From Bacteroidales bacterium (lineage in GTDB: Bacteria > Bacteroidota > Bacteroidia > Bacteroidales > UBA932), in NCBI GenBank assembly GCA_024401745.1, contig JAKSKK010000017.1, positions 1 to 41,969 on the forward strand: a stretch of DNA of 41,969 nt, read 5' to 3'. Shown in pieces: positions 30,123 to 38,701 of the stretch. The notes beneath the pieces were generated by a model. The model saw only the letters and a list, made by a program, of their open reading frames with translations. It did not search any database and was not told the origin of the DNA. Within the stretch, counting starts at the first letter, position 1. Each line of letters starts with the position of its first letter. Made by a program: the position numbers and the translations under genes.

Positions 30123-30731
30123 TTAGTCGAACTTGTAGCAGAAACCTATCTGGGCGGCCATGTTGCGGCCATCGTCATTCACGCCCTCGGCATACATACC
30201 GGGCTTGAATGTCCTGTTCAGTCCCCAGTCGAACTTGACGTCGACACCGAAGTTGTCGGTAATCATGTAATTCAGCTGCATGGCTATGCACACGTTGAAC
30301 CTGTTGCAGTCCTTCAAGGTATCTGTCGACACGTCACCGACCTTGGTCTTCGAGAAGAGAAGGTACCCGAATTCAGGGCCAAGCATGAGCGACAGGTCAT
30401 CAGTAAAATGATATCCTGCGAACACGGGGAGCATCATATAGCCAAGGCTGCGGCTGTAGTCAGGCAGGATCTCGCTCCTGTCGGAGTGCCCGCGACCTGC
30501 ATAGAGAAGCTCAGCCTGTACGAAGACATCGTCATAGACATCGACTGAAGCAAAGGCTCCAGCATAGAAATTATTGTGGGGAACAACAGTCTCGTATCCT
30601 GTCACGACAGTTCCCTTGAGCCAGCTGGCAGAGAAGCCTCCCTTCACGCCAAACTGTAAATCCTGTGCATCAGCCATGGTCCAAAGGGACATGAGCAATG
30701 CACAGGATGCAAGAATCTTGTAGAATTTCAT
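30123..30731 (-). CDS. Outer-membrane beta-barrel protein (porin/OprF-like fold)
   Basis: 202 residues. A signal peptide (MKFYKILASCALLMSLWTMA, cleavage near AQD) precedes alternating strands typical of small 8-stranded barrels: LQFGVKGGFSASWLKG, YAGAFASVDVY, DVFVQAELLYAGRG, YMMLPVFAGYHF and LMLGPEFGYLLFSK. The chain ends in an aromatic-rich strand (QIGFCYKFD) of the kind recognised by the BAM machinery. It follows a small lipoprotein gene by 8 bases. No transported substrate can be named. Confidence 0.8.
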   Translation of the reverse strand: MKFYKILASCALLMSLWTMADAQDLQFGVKGGFSASWLKGTVVTGYETVVPHNNFYAGAFASVDVYDDVFVQAELLYAGRGHSDRSEILPDYSRSLGYMMLPVFAGYHFTDDLSLMLGPEFGYLLFSKTKVGDVSTDTLKDCNRFNVCIAMQLNYMITDNFGVDVKFDWGLNRTFKPGMYAEGVNDDGRNMAAQIGFCYKFD

Positions 30732-30739
30732 CCTATATA

Positions 30740-31279
30740 TTATCTGTTTTTAGCAGAAGTGCACTTGACTACGGATACTACTGCAGATGCAGCATCGCAT
30801 ACGCCAAGCCCGAGGTCGCAGGTTCTCATCATATCCTCCTGGAGGTCGTCCCTCATCTGCCTGTAGGTAGACTTCACGCAGTCACGGAAACCTTCGAGGA
30901 TAGCCTTTGTTTCAACAAATGCACCGTCAAGCTCGATATTGACAAGCTCATTGTCAAGATAGACGAAAGTGGCGATGTATTCGCCAGTTTCAGAATAGTG
31001 ACGGCATGAGAGAAGACCCTCGGGAGTAATCTCTGACTCTACCATGAGGCTGTATGTGGAAACGCCATCTTCACCTATAAGAGTATAATAGACTGCATCG
31101 GCTGACTTGGTCTCGATTGCAGCGCCGGGAGTGATGTTGACGCAGACGTCATCAACATAAATAGCGGAAGGCAGCTCGCTCGAGGAAGGAACTGTCTTGG
31201 CCGACTGACGGTCGATTGCACTGCACCCAACCAGCACGAAGAGTACAGAAAGAACTGCGAGAAAATGTTTGGTATACAT
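30740..31279 (-). CDS. Small hypothetical lipoprotein
   Basis: 179 residues of unknown family. The N-terminus MYTKHFLAVLSVLFVLVGCS has a good lipobox (LVGC, Cys19), so it is probably anchored in the inner or outer membrane. The body is predicted soluble, with beta-type segments (about 35-120) and a helical end. Four cysteines lie in the last 45 residues (DCVKS, RTCD, GVCD, VKCT), which could form disulfides. Likely co-transcribed with the beta-barrel gene downstream. A degenerate box TATCTTCG at about 31316 could be its promoter. Confidence 0.65.
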   Translation of the reverse strand: MYTKHFLAVLSVLFVLVGCSAIDRQSAKTVPSSSELPSAIYVDDVCVNITPGAAIETKSADAVYYTLIGEDGVSTYSLMVESEITPEGLLSCRHYSETGEYIATFVYLDNELVNIELDGAFVETKAILEGFRDCVKSTYRQMRDDLQEDMMRTCDLGLGVCDAASAVVSVVKCTSAKNR

Positions 31280-31371
31280 AAATATTGGTGTGTTTGAATA
31301 CGTTTAACTTCTGCGAAGATAGAAAAATGATTGAACTTTGAAAAGTTTTCTTTAAAAAATTATAAGAAAAA

Positions 31372-31402
31372 TTTGTTTTTTGACAAGAAAACTTTACATT
31401 TG
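31372..31402 (+). promoter_or_regulatory. Consensus Bacteroidota promoter of the 4-TM/XRE unit
   Basis: TTTG (31372-31375), 19 bases, then TACATTTG (31395-31402): the best match to TTTG-N19-TAnnTTTG in the window. It lies 18 bases before the ATG at 31420. Confidence 0.8.
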
Positions 31403-31419
31403 CAGAAAGAAACGAAGAA

Positions 31420-31875
31420 ATGGAGCACAAATTGATTCCGCATAAATATCAAAAGCCCGCGCTTGTCACATTCCTGATAAGCCTCGTTCTGATGTTCGGT
31501 TCGGCCTGTCTGAACAACAGTTCCGCAGCATGTGCCGGATTCTTCGAACACACTGCCGTGCAGGTGGTGATCATCGTGCTCATGTACGCTTCGCTACTTG
31601 TCACGATCTTCTCATCCGAGAAGATTGAGGATGAAATGATTACGGCCATGAGGCTCCATTCGGCCGCCTTTGCGTTCCTCGTGGGCTTCTTCATCATCGC
31701 CGTGCTCAACATCATCCAGGCCGTACTCCCGGGAGATGCATACATCGCCCTCAGGGAATGGAGGACAGCACTATTCTGGAACGGCAATGCCGTGCTGTAT
31801 TTCATCCTTTTATATTTTATAGTATTCAAGATCAAAGTCTGGAAGTTGGAAAGGAGGATGCGCGATGAAGAATAG
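31420..31875 (+). CDS. Four-helix integral membrane protein of unknown function
   Basis: 151 residues with four hydrophobic helices (about 13-32, 45-64, 79-102, 120-138) and a basic C-terminal end (KLERRMRDEE). No enzymatic motif is visible. It overlaps the start of a small XRE-type regulator by 11 bases. This pairing of a short membrane protein with a 65-70-residue HTH protein is frequent in Bacteroidota and Firmicutes, where the regulator is thought to control the pair; the membrane protein's job is not known. Possible roles such as stress or surface sensing cannot be told from sequence. Confidence 0.75.
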   Translation: MEHKLIPHKYQKPALVTFLISLVLMFGSACLNNSSAACAGFFEHTAVQVVIIVLMYASLLVTIFSSEKIEDEMITAMRLHSAAFAFLVGFFIIAVLNIIQAVLPGDAYIALREWRTALFWNGNAVLYFILLYFIVFKIKVWKLERRMRDEE

Positions 31876-32074
31876 CATCAGAGTAGAAAGAGCCAGACTG
31901 AGGATGTCGCAGCAGGAGCTTGCTGACAAGCTGAATGTCACCAGGCAGACCATATATGCAATTGAAGCAGGGATGTTCAACCCCTCGACTCTTCTGGCAC
32001 TGAAGATGTCGGAACTGTTCGGAGTACCGGTAAACGACCTGTTCTCACTTGAGGAGGATGACTACAAGAAGTAG
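31865..32074 (+). CDS. XRE-family (YozG/Cro-like) transcriptional regulator
   Basis: 69 residues, nearly all helix-turn-helix: RLRMSQQELADKLNVTRQTI, then AIEAGMFNPSTLLALKMSEL. The final VPVNDLFSLEED is the usual short-form ending. DNA-binding repressor type; a likely target is the promoter at 31372-31402, but no clear operator repeat was identified. It overlaps the 4-TM gene by 11 bases at its start and the DUF1573 gene by 17 bases at its end, so the three form one transcript. Confidence 0.9.
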   Translation: MKNSIRVERARLRMSQQELADKLNVTRQTIYAIEAGMFNPSTLLALKMSELFGVPVNDLFSLEEDDYKK

Positions 32075-33182
32075 AATAGCTGCGACGATAATCCTCCTGC
32101 TTGCAGCACACGGCTTATGCCTCGCCAATGAAGACGGCATGAACGTGATGTCAGCGGAAAACACGATATGCGACCTCGGTCACATTTCAGTGAAAGACGG
32201 CCCTCAGACCTGCCGGTTCAGAATAACGAACAATGGTTCTGAAGAAATTGAAATAACTGATGCAGTCACTTCCTGCGGATGCACGACGGTACGGTTACCC
32301 GAGAAGCCCGTTGCTCCCGGTGAAACGGTAAGCGTGGAGGTGACATACGACAATAAAGAAGTCACAGAGTTCTTTGACAAGCGAATCGCATTGCGGTTCA
32401 AAGGTATAGACACCCCCCTCCTGCTCAGCGTCAGAGGGTCCACAGCCAAGGCTGGACGTAACAGGTTCAGATACGCCTGCGGATCCCTCAGATTCGAGAA
32501 GGAAGAATACAAGGTCGGTGATGTGATACAGGGATGCCCTGCAAGCGGAGAGATGAAGGCCATCTATCGTGGGTTCAGGCCCGCGGAGCTTGAAATGAGC
32601 AGTCCTGACGAAGGAATACGTGTCGAAGCAGCCCACACCCTGCTGAGACATGGTGATACGCTCAGCATTCACTTCACCGTCATCACGGATGCAGATGATT
32701 TCGGAACCAAGGAATACAGAGTCTTTCCCGTCCGGATCACAGAAAGAGGCAGGAAGCCAGGCAGGAAGGGAATAAGCATACGTGCTGTGTCTCATGCCGA
32801 AATGTGTTCAGAATCAGACGGAACCTGCAGCCCTGAATTGAAGACGGGCTGGAAGCAGATGAGCCTCGGCGCCATCAGGAAAGGTGAAGTCAGAGCAGTC
32901 GAGGTGCCTATAGAGAATACCGGAAAAGCCGATCTCACAATCTACAGGATTGATGGAGAGAACATTTCGACCGATTGCCCCGGTGCCGTCATAAAGCCCG
33001 GTGAGTCAAACACTTTCATTCTGAACCTTGAACCGAAACGCAGACGGAAAGGCAAATATGCAGATACGTTTACGGTTTATTCCAACGACAATGTCAAACC
33101 GGAATACAACCTTTACGTAACATACAATTTGACAAACAAACATTCCACATCAGACCACACCACCCGGCAAGACTCGATCTAG
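32058..33182 (+). CDS. Secreted DUF1573-domain protein
   Basis: 374 residues from the ATG at 32058, inside the end of the XRE gene. A signal peptide (about 1-23, IAATIILLLAAHGLCLA) is followed by an Ig-like DUF1573 domain with the hallmark TSCGCTTVRLPEKPVAPGET (about 69-88). A second, cysteine-poor Ig-like copy lies near 280-345 (VEVPIENTGKADLTIYRIDG, KPGESNTFILNLEP). Such proteins are common envelope proteins in Bacteroidota without a known role. The base composition is lower in GC than most of the window, as for the XRE gene, which may hint at a different history. The in-frame TTG at 32049 is less likely as start. Confidence 0.8.
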   Translation: MTTRSRIAATIILLLAAHGLCLANEDGMNVMSAENTICDLGHISVKDGPQTCRFRITNNGSEEIEITDAVTSCGCTTVRLPEKPVAPGETVSVEVTYDNKEVTEFFDKRIALRFKGIDTPLLLSVRGSTAKAGRNRFRYACGSLRFEKEEYKVGDVIQGCPASGEMKAIYRGFRPAELEMSSPDEGIRVEAAHTLLRHGDTLSIHFTVITDADDFGTKEYRVFPVRITERGRKPGRKGISIRAVSHAEMCSESDGTCSPELKTGWKQMSLGAIRKGEVRAVEVPIENTGKADLTIYRIDGENISTDCPGAVIKPGESNTFILNLEPKRRRKGKYADTFTVYSNDNVKPEYNLYVTYNLTNKHSTSDHTTRQDSI

Positions 33183-33270
33183 AGTAGTCTGTTATCACCG
33201 ATGGTCATATATAGCTTTCATTCCGCCACAGTGAAAACGAGCCGCTAACTTTGCGGCTCTGCCAAAAAAC

Positions 33271-33305
33271 AAGAGGCTGCCCGTGATGGGTAGCCTCTTT
33301 TTGTT
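33271..33305. terminator. Bidirectional intrinsic terminator after the DUF1573 gene
   Basis: A 12-bp stem (33271-33282 with 33288-33299, one G-T pair) and loop GTGAT are followed by TTTTTGTTG on the plus strand; the minus strand has TTGTTTTTTGG. The plus-strand T-run also overlaps the -33 element of the next promoter. Confidence 0.8.
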
Positions 33306-33334
33306 GTCACGACCAGGATTAATTGCTATATTTG
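33304..33334 (+). promoter_or_regulatory. Promoter of the alpha-mannosidase gene
   Basis: TTG (33304-33306), 20 bases, then TATATTTG (33327-33334). It lies 30 bases before the ATG at 33364. It rules out the in-frame upstream start at 33283, which lies within the preceding terminator. Confidence 0.7.
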
Positions 33335-33363
33335 TTTCATTGAAACAACTGAACCACATTCCT

Positions 33364-36300
33364 ATGAAACTTGCAAGAATCATCGTCTGCGCCATGCTGC
33401 CGCTTCTGGCAGGAACCGCGACCCTCGCACAAACCCAAGAAGAAAAGCCCACCGTATACATGGTAGGCAATGCACATTTCGACACTCAGTGGCGATGGAC
33501 AGTCCAGACGTCCATAAACGAGTACGTGCACAACACTCTGGTCCAGAACTTCGCCCTGATGGAGGAGTATCCCGACTACATCTTCAATTTCGAAGGAGCC
33601 ATCAAGTACCGCTGGGCAAAGGAGTATTATCCCGACCTCTACGAAAAGCTCAAGGAATACGTCAAGCAGGGTCGCTGGCACATATCTGGTGCATCATGGG
33701 ATGCGAACGACCCCAACATGCCGTCCATCGAGTCGAACATCAGGAACATCATGCTCGGCCAGGAATTCTACCGCAATGAGTTCGGCATCCTGTCGACCGA
33801 CATCATGCTGCCTGACTGCTTCGGATTCGGCTGGCAGCTGCCTTCAGTGGCCGCACACTGCGGCCTGATAGGCTTCGGCACGCAGAAGCTCCAGTGGCGC
33901 ACCCATCCCTTCTATGCCAACGGGAAGAAGATTCCGTTCTACTTCGGCGTATGGAAGGGTCTTGACGGCGAAAAGGTGATGGCCACCCTCGACGGCGGCG
34001 ACTATTCATGGAGCCCCAATGCCCCCATCACCGACATGGGCGATTTCAAGACCAGGCTCGAAGGCAGCCCCATACCCGCTGCGTTCAGATACTTCGGCAC
34101 CGGCGACCGCGGTGGCTCAGCAACGCCCACCGGCGTCAGGTTCGTCAGCGAGGCCATGCACAACCCCGGCGAAGCCTACAACGTCAAGTTCGCCACATCG
34201 GACGAGATGTTCAAGAAATATCTCTGGGACTCACGTCTTCCCGAATACGACGGCGAGCTCCTCATGGACGTCCACGCCACCGGAAACTACACATCCAAAG
34301 TTGAGATGAAGATGCTCAACCGCCGCAACGAACGCATGCTCGGAGCGGCCGAGGGCATAAGCAGCATGGCAGACTGGATGGGTGGCATCAGCTACCCCGC
34401 ATACACCATCGACGAAGGCTGGAAGCGCATACTCTGGCACCAGTTCCACGACGACCTCACCGGCACCAGCATCCCCAAGGTATATCAGTTCTCGTACAAC
34501 GATGAATACATCACCCTGAGGCAGATGGAAAGCGTCATCAGGACCGGCATGGAGTCAGTCGCTTCAGTGATGAACACCGCAGTCAAGGGCACTCCCGTTG
34601 TCGTATACAACCACGTGACGGCCGCCAACGGCAGCGTGGCATACATCGATATCGAACTTCCTGACGGCTGCAGGTCAGTAGATGTGTTCGGGCCTGACGG
34701 AAAGAAGGTAAAGTCTCAGATCATCGCCCGCGAAGGCAAGGTCGCAACCGTGGCATTTGCAGGATACGTTCCCTCGATGGGCCTCTCAGTCTATGACTTC
34801 AGGCCGTCGAAGAAGGCTGAAGCCAAGAGCTCAGCCCTCAAGGCTTCGGGCAGCACCATCGAGAACAGGATATACAGGCTCACGGTCAATGCCGACGGCG
34901 ACATCTGCTCGATCATCGACAAGCGCTACGGCAAGGAACTCGTCCGCCAGGGCGAGGCCTTCGGCTATGACTTCTTCCCCGACAACGTTTCTGAGGCATG
35001 GCCCGCATGGGAGATACTCAAGGACGTTGTCGACAGCACTCCCGAGAAAGTAAATGAGGACGTGAAGGTTTCCGTAGAGGAATGCGGCGCCCTCAGGGCA
35101 GTCCTGAAGGTTGAGAGGAAGCACAACGGCTCCACCTTCACCCAGAGGATCATCCTCACCGACGGAGCCACCGACGAGCGCATCGACATAGTCAACGACG
35201 TTGACTGGAACTCCAGGAAATCGCTGCTCAAGGCCAGCTTCCCCGTTGCATTTGACGCCAGGGAGGCCACATACGACCTTGGAATGGGACACGTCCGCAG
35301 GGGCGTGAACACCGAGACCGCATACGAAGTGGTGGCTCAGCAGTGGGCCGACATGACGGCTGAGGACGGTTCATACGGCGTGACCATAATGAACGACGGC
35401 CGCTACGGCTGGGACAAGCCCGACGAGCACACAGTCCGTCTGACCCTGTTCCACACACCTTCCGCAACCAAGGAGTGCACCGAGCAGCAGACACAGGACT
35501 TCGGAAAGCACACGTTCACATACTCGATCGTAGGGCACAAGGGCGCCCTTGACCCTGCAGCTGCCGACATCGATGCCGATGGGCTCAACCAGCCCAAGGT
35601 GGCATATACCACAGACAGGCACGAAGGCAAGCTCGGCAAGCAGTTCTCAATGCTCCACAGCACCAACAGGAACCTTCGCGTGAAGGCATTCAAGAAGGCC
35701 CAGGACGGCGACGGCTACATCGTACGCGTATATGAACTCTCAGGCAAGGGCGCTGAGGGCAGCATACAGTTCGCCGCCGGCATAAAGAGCGCCGAGGAAC
35801 TGAACGGCATCGAGGACTACAAGTGCGCTGCCACCACAGACGGCAAGTCACTCGACGTGAAGTCCGGCAAGTTCGCCCTTAGGACCTTCAGGGTACGCTT
35901 CGCAGACGCCCCTGCAACAATAGGCAAGGCTTCGTTCCAGAAAGTCGAGCTGCCCTGCAACATTGTGGCCATCACCAGCGACGACTTCACAAGCCAGGGC
36001 AACATCGGCAGGAGACGCGAGTCATTCGCAGCTGAAGTCCTGCCGGAAAACATCGAATACTGCGGTATCCCCTTCTCTTTCGGTGAGCCCAACTACCGTG
36101 ACGCAGTGGCCTGCAACTCTCAGAAGATCGAACTGCCCGAGGGCACCAAGACCCTTCACCTGCTCGCAGCATCGGCAGCGCACGACGCCGCTACGGTTAC
36201 GTTCAAGGTCGGCGACAAGGAATATGAGAGGACGGTATCGAACTACACCGGATTCTACGGAGTCTATGGCTGGCCCGGCTATTACGAGTCAGTCATGAGG

Positions 36301-36471
36301 ACGGACGACATCGCATACGTGAGCACCCACACCCATAATCCCAACGTCAGAAACAAGGCCTGCGTATATACTTACATGTACCTCGTGAGCATCCCCGTTG
36401 ATGGCGCGAAGGAGATCGAGCTTCCCGCCGACAGGAGGTTCACCATATTCGCCGCCACGGCAGAGAAATAG
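33364..36471 (+). CDS. Secreted GH38 family alpha-mannosidase
   Basis: 1035 residues. Signal peptide about 1-22 (IIVCAMLPLLAGTATLA), so periplasmic or outer-membrane associated. GH38 removes alpha-mannose from N-glycans or other mannosides with retention of configuration. Zinc ligands are visible in NAHFDTQWRW (His38, Asp40); the nucleophile is Asp151 in LPDCFGFGWQLP; a further metal-site region is HQFHDDLTGT (359-368). The long beta-rich C-terminal part (about 500-1035) is as usual for the family, with a probable extra sandwich domain at the end. Its own promoter and flanking terminators suggest a single-gene transcript. Confidence 0.9.
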   Translation: MKLARIIVCAMLPLLAGTATLAQTQEEKPTVYMVGNAHFDTQWRWTVQTSINEYVHNTLVQNFALMEEYPDYIFNFEGAIKYRWAKEYYPDLYEKLKEYVKQGRWHISGASWDANDPNMPSIESNIRNIMLGQEFYRNEFGILSTDIMLPDCFGFGWQLPSVAAHCGLIGFGTQKLQWRTHPFYANGKKIPFYFGVWKGLDGEKVMATLDGGDYSWSPNAPITDMGDFKTRLEGSPIPAAFRYFGTGDRGGSATPTGVRFVSEAMHNPGEAYNVKFATSDEMFKKYLWDSRLPEYDGELLMDVHATGNYTSKVEMKMLNRRNERMLGAAEGISSMADWMGGISYPAYTIDEGWKRILWHQFHDDLTGTSIPKVYQFSYNDEYITLRQMESVIRTGMESVASVMNTAVKGTPVVVYNHVTAANGSVAYIDIELPDGCRSVDVFGPDGKKVKSQIIAREGKVATVAFAGYVPSMGLSVYDFRPSKKAEAKSSALKASGSTIENRIYRLTVNADGDICSIIDKRYGKELVRQGEAFGYDFFPDNVSEAWPAWEILKDVVDSTPEKVNEDVKVSVEECGALRAVLKVERKHNGSTFTQRIILTDGATDERIDIVNDVDWNSRKSLLKASFPVAFDAREATYDLGMGHVRRGVNTETAYEVVAQQWADMTAEDGSYGVTIMNDGRYGWDKPDEHTVRLTLFHTPSATKECTEQQTQDFGKHTFTYSIVGHKGALDPAAADIDADGLNQPKVAYTTDRHEGKLGKQFSMLHSTNRNLRVKAFKKAQDGDGYIVRVYELSGKGAEGSIQFAAGIKSAEELNGIEDYKCAATTDGKSLDVKSGKFALRTFRVRFADAPATIGKASFQKVELPCNIVAITSDDFTSQGNIGRRRESFAAEVLPENIEYCGIPFSFGEPNYRDAVACNSQKIELPEGTKTLHLLAASAAHDAATVTFKVGDKEYERTVSNYTGFYGVYGWPGYYESVMRTDDIAYVSTHTHNPNVRNKACVYTYMYLVSIPVDGAKEIELPADRRFTIFAATAEK

Positions 36472-36496
36472 TCAAGATACGGCAGTGCCGGAAAAA

Positions 36497-36528
36497 CGAG
36501 AGACCCGAAGCCTGAGCTCCGGGTCTCG
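36497..36528 (-). terminator. Terminator after the lipocalin gene
   Basis: Stem GAGACCCG (36500-36507)/CGGGTCTC (36520-36527) with a 12-base loop. On the minus strand it is followed by TCGTTTTTCC. It lies just past the lipocalin stop and may also end the mannosidase transcript. Confidence 0.7.
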
Positions 36529-36531
36529 TGC

Positions 36532-37065
36532 TTAATAGACCATGGAATAATTCACCGGCTGTTCCACCCAGATCAGCTTGCTGGTGTCGTATCCCCTGTC
36601 CGACGCCGATGCCAGAATCGTCTTCAGCATGTCACCTGGAATATCGGGAGTCCTGGAAAGGATCCAGAGGTACTTCGAGCTCTTGGACCCCACGAGTGCA
36701 TAGCTGTAGTCATCGCCCAGCATCAATACCCTGTAATCGGAGTAGAACGGTCCGAAGAATGATACTCTCATGCGGCCTGCCGTATCGGTCAGTTTCGCCT
36801 TGCCGACGGAGGTCTTGCCCCTCCCGTTCTTGATGCCGCTGTTCACAACCGTCAAGGTTCCGTCAGCATTGAGGGAATAGCTGGCTATCGTACAGGTCAG
36901 GCCACGCTCGAAACCATGGTCGAAACGGGCTATCTCGTACCACGTTCCAAGGAAACGGTCAGGATTGAAGGCCTTGACTGGAGAATTGTTGATCTTCTGT
37001 CCCCTGCAGGAACATGATGCAAGACAAATGACCGATGCCATAAGAATGATCATATAACCTTTCAT
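36532..37065 (-). CDS. Blc-like outer-membrane lipocalin lipoprotein
   Basis: 177 residues. N-terminal signal with lipobox LASC (Cys18). Lipocalin motif 1 is present as FLGTWYEIARFDHGFE (GxW, about 38-53). Further bacterial lipocalin blocks are GKAKLTD, VSFFGPFYSDYRV, YALVGSKSSKYLWILSRTP. Bacterial lipocalins bind fatty acids or lysophospholipids and help envelope maintenance under stress. It starts 2 bases after the superoxide reductase stop, so the two stress-linked genes probably share a transcript. Confidence 0.88.
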   Translation of the reverse strand: MKGYMIILMASVICLASCSCRGQKINNSPVKAFNPDRFLGTWYEIARFDHGFERGLTCTIASYSLNADGTLTVVNSGIKNGRGKTSVGKAKLTDTAGRMRVSFFGPFYSDYRVLMLGDDYSYALVGSKSSKYLWILSRTPDIPGDMLKTILASASDRGYDTSKLIWVEQPVNYSMVY

Positions 37066-37067
37066 GA

Positions 37068-37484
37068 CTATCTGCAGCAGAAGCGTTTTCCGCAGTTGTC
37101 CTCAATCTCTGTCTTCCAGAGGCCATGTATGTTGCAGTATTCATAGACTGCGACGGGCTTGTCCTTTCTGCAGACATGGAATACTGCTTCCGGGGTATCA
37201 CCCGGCTTGAGGTACTTGACCTGTCCGCCATGCTCGGTTTCCAGGTAGATGAACGAGATGTGATGCTCAGGAGCCATGGGATGAGGCTGGGAGCCCACCT
37301 TGACCTTGATAACTCCGTCCTTTTCGAATTCGACGACCGGGAGATGCTTCTCCTTCATCGTCTCCTCGGTGGACGGGATGAGTTCCTGCATCTTCGCGCC
37401 GCAACAGTCAACGCCAACACCACTGTCGACGCATTTGAAGACGACATTTCCGCACATTGTGCAGACATAGAATTTTGTTGCCAT
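37068..37484 (-). CDS. Superoxide reductase (desulfoferrodoxin type, two iron centres)
   Basis: 138 residues. Reduces superoxide to hydrogen peroxide without making oxygen, as used by anaerobes. The N-terminal desulforedoxin-like rubredoxin centre is CTMC..DCC (Cys8, 11, 27, 28). The catalytic Fe(His)4Cys centre is built from EKHLP (Glu45, Lys46, His47), HPMAPEHH (His68, His74) and YCNIHGLWK (Cys117, His120). The second of two ATGs (37490, 37484) is preferred because homologues start a few residues before the first Cys. Upstream, TAAGTTTA at about 37508-37515 is a weak -7 candidate. Confidence 0.93.
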   Translation of the reverse strand: MATKFYVCTMCGNVVFKCVDSGVGVDCCGAKMQELIPSTEETMKEKHLPVVEFEKDGVIKVKVGSQPHPMAPEHHISFIYLETEHGGQVKYLKPGDTPEAVFHVCRKDKPVAVYEYCNIHGLWKTEIEDNCGKRFCCR

Positions 37485-37660
37485 AACCATTGTATGTTTT
37501 AATTGTTAAACTTATGTCTTTGCCGGCAGCCAAACGCTGCCACTCCGACATTGCAAAGGTGGCAATCAGAAATAAAATCCAATATTGATGTCGTAACTAT
37601 TTTTCAATATCTGTTATTGACAGCATCAATATGTCTGCACATGTATGTATAATAGATGAT
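37485..37660. other. AT-rich intergenic region
   Basis: About 175 bases between the superoxide reductase start and the GH43 stop. It must hold the superoxide reductase promoter but no consensus box is seen; TAAGTTTA near 37508 is the closest. No reading frame, tRNA or clear terminator was found. CAATATTGAT and TTTTTCAATATC near 37581-37610 share the core CAATAT, possibly chance. Confidence 0.4.
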
Positions 37661-38602
37661 CTATTCGACTATCCTGAGGGTGTCGCCAGTATCTTCAAGG
37701 GTGAAGAGCTTGGCCCTTTCCAGGCCGCCGCCGTTGGGTGAGTGCAGGACAAGGCGGAGCTTTCCTTCCAGGTCCTTGAATATCATCGCGTGGCCTCCGT
37801 CCTGCTTGAAGAGAGGCTCGCTCTGCTGGCGCCAGGGGCCCGCCAGCCTTCCTGTAAGCGACTCGGCGATGCATTCAGCATAGCCGTCGGGGCCGAAGCT
37901 CGCCCAGATCATGAGAAGCTTCCCGGTCTTCGTACGGTACATGAAGCATCCGTCGGTGACATAGTTCACATTGTCGGGCTCGGCCACAGGGCATGTGGAG
38001 CCGTAGAACATCCTGACGGGGTCAGTCACTGCCTTCGACAGCTTCTTGTCAAGCTTCACGAATTCCACCGTTCCATCGACGGTCTGCACCCACTCATGGC
38101 AGAATACCATGTAGGGTTCATTGTCCTCGACGAACAAGGTCCCGTCCAGCGCCATGTAGTCGATGGGCGTCTGAGGGAAGACTGACGTAGGTACGAACGG
38201 TCCCATGGGCGACTTTGAGCAGAATATCTGGGTTGCCCGGTAGATGTAGTCGGGCCAGTCCTCCTTGCTCATCTTCCACTTCGTGGGTTCGTTGACGGTT
38301 GCGAAAAGGTAGTACTTTCCTTTGTATTTGTGCACTTCGGGCGCCCATATACCTCCCTGAGACCAGTTCCCATCAGGCAATGTCATGACCTGGGTCCTGT
38401 CTGTCCAGCTCTTCAGGTCCTTGCTCGTATACACTGCCACGCCGCCTTTGCCGTCTACCGACGAGGATGCATACAGATAGTATGTGCCGTCGTCGACAAG
38501 AATGAACGGGTCACGGATATAGATGTCCTGGAGGGTCAGGCTCTGAGCGAACATGCTGATTGGCAGCAGAACGGAAACAAGAATCAGAAGTGTTCTTTTC
38601 AT
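37661..38602 (-). CDS. Secreted GH43 family glycoside hydrolase
   Basis: 313 residues from the ATG at 38602 (MKRTLLILVSVLLPISMFAQ is the signal peptide); the longer frame to 38629 overlaps the promoter. Five-bladed propeller family acting on arabinans, xylans or galactans. The catalytic base is the Asp of YIRDPFIL (about residue 32), WAPEVHKYKGKYYLF marks blade two, YMALDGTLFV and YMVFCHEW the central blade. The general-acid Glu is probably in the CHEW segment. A plain catalytic domain without a carbohydrate-binding module. The GH43 subfamily and substrate cannot be settled by eye. Confidence 0.85.
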   Translation of the reverse strand: MKRTLLILVSVLLPISMFAQSLTLQDIYIRDPFILVDDGTYYLYASSSVDGKGGVAVYTSKDLKSWTDRTQVMTLPDGNWSQGGIWAPEVHKYKGKYYLFATVNEPTKWKMSKEDWPDYIYRATQIFCSKSPMGPFVPTSVFPQTPIDYMALDGTLFVEDNEPYMVFCHEWVQTVDGTVEFVKLDKKLSKAVTDPVRMFYGSTCPVAEPDNVNYVTDGCFMYRTKTGKLLMIWASFGPDGYAECIAESLTGRLAGPWRQQSEPLFKQDGGHAMIFKDLEGKLRLVLHSPNGGGLERAKLFTLEDTGDTLRIVE

Positions 38603-38626
38603 AAAAAATCGAATGTAAGTGTTTTT

Positions 38627-38634
38627 CAAAGTTA
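38627..38634 (-). promoter_or_regulatory. -7 box of the GH43 gene
   Basis: TAACTTTG on the minus strand matches TAnnTTTG, 24 bases before the ATG at 38602. It diverges from the box at 38675-38682. Confidence 0.6.
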
Positions 38635-38674
38635 ATCATAAATGCGCATTTTACGAAATTCGGAAAGGATTCCA

Positions 38675-38682
38675 TATCTTTG
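38675..38682 (+). promoter_or_regulatory. -7 box of the choloylglycine-hydrolase-family gene
   Basis: TATCTTTG matches TAnnTTTG, 19 bases before the ATG at 38702. The GH97 gene, which lacks a box of its own, may be read from here as well. Confidence 0.6.
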
Positions 38683-38701
38683 TAAGATAATGACAACAGA
38701 T

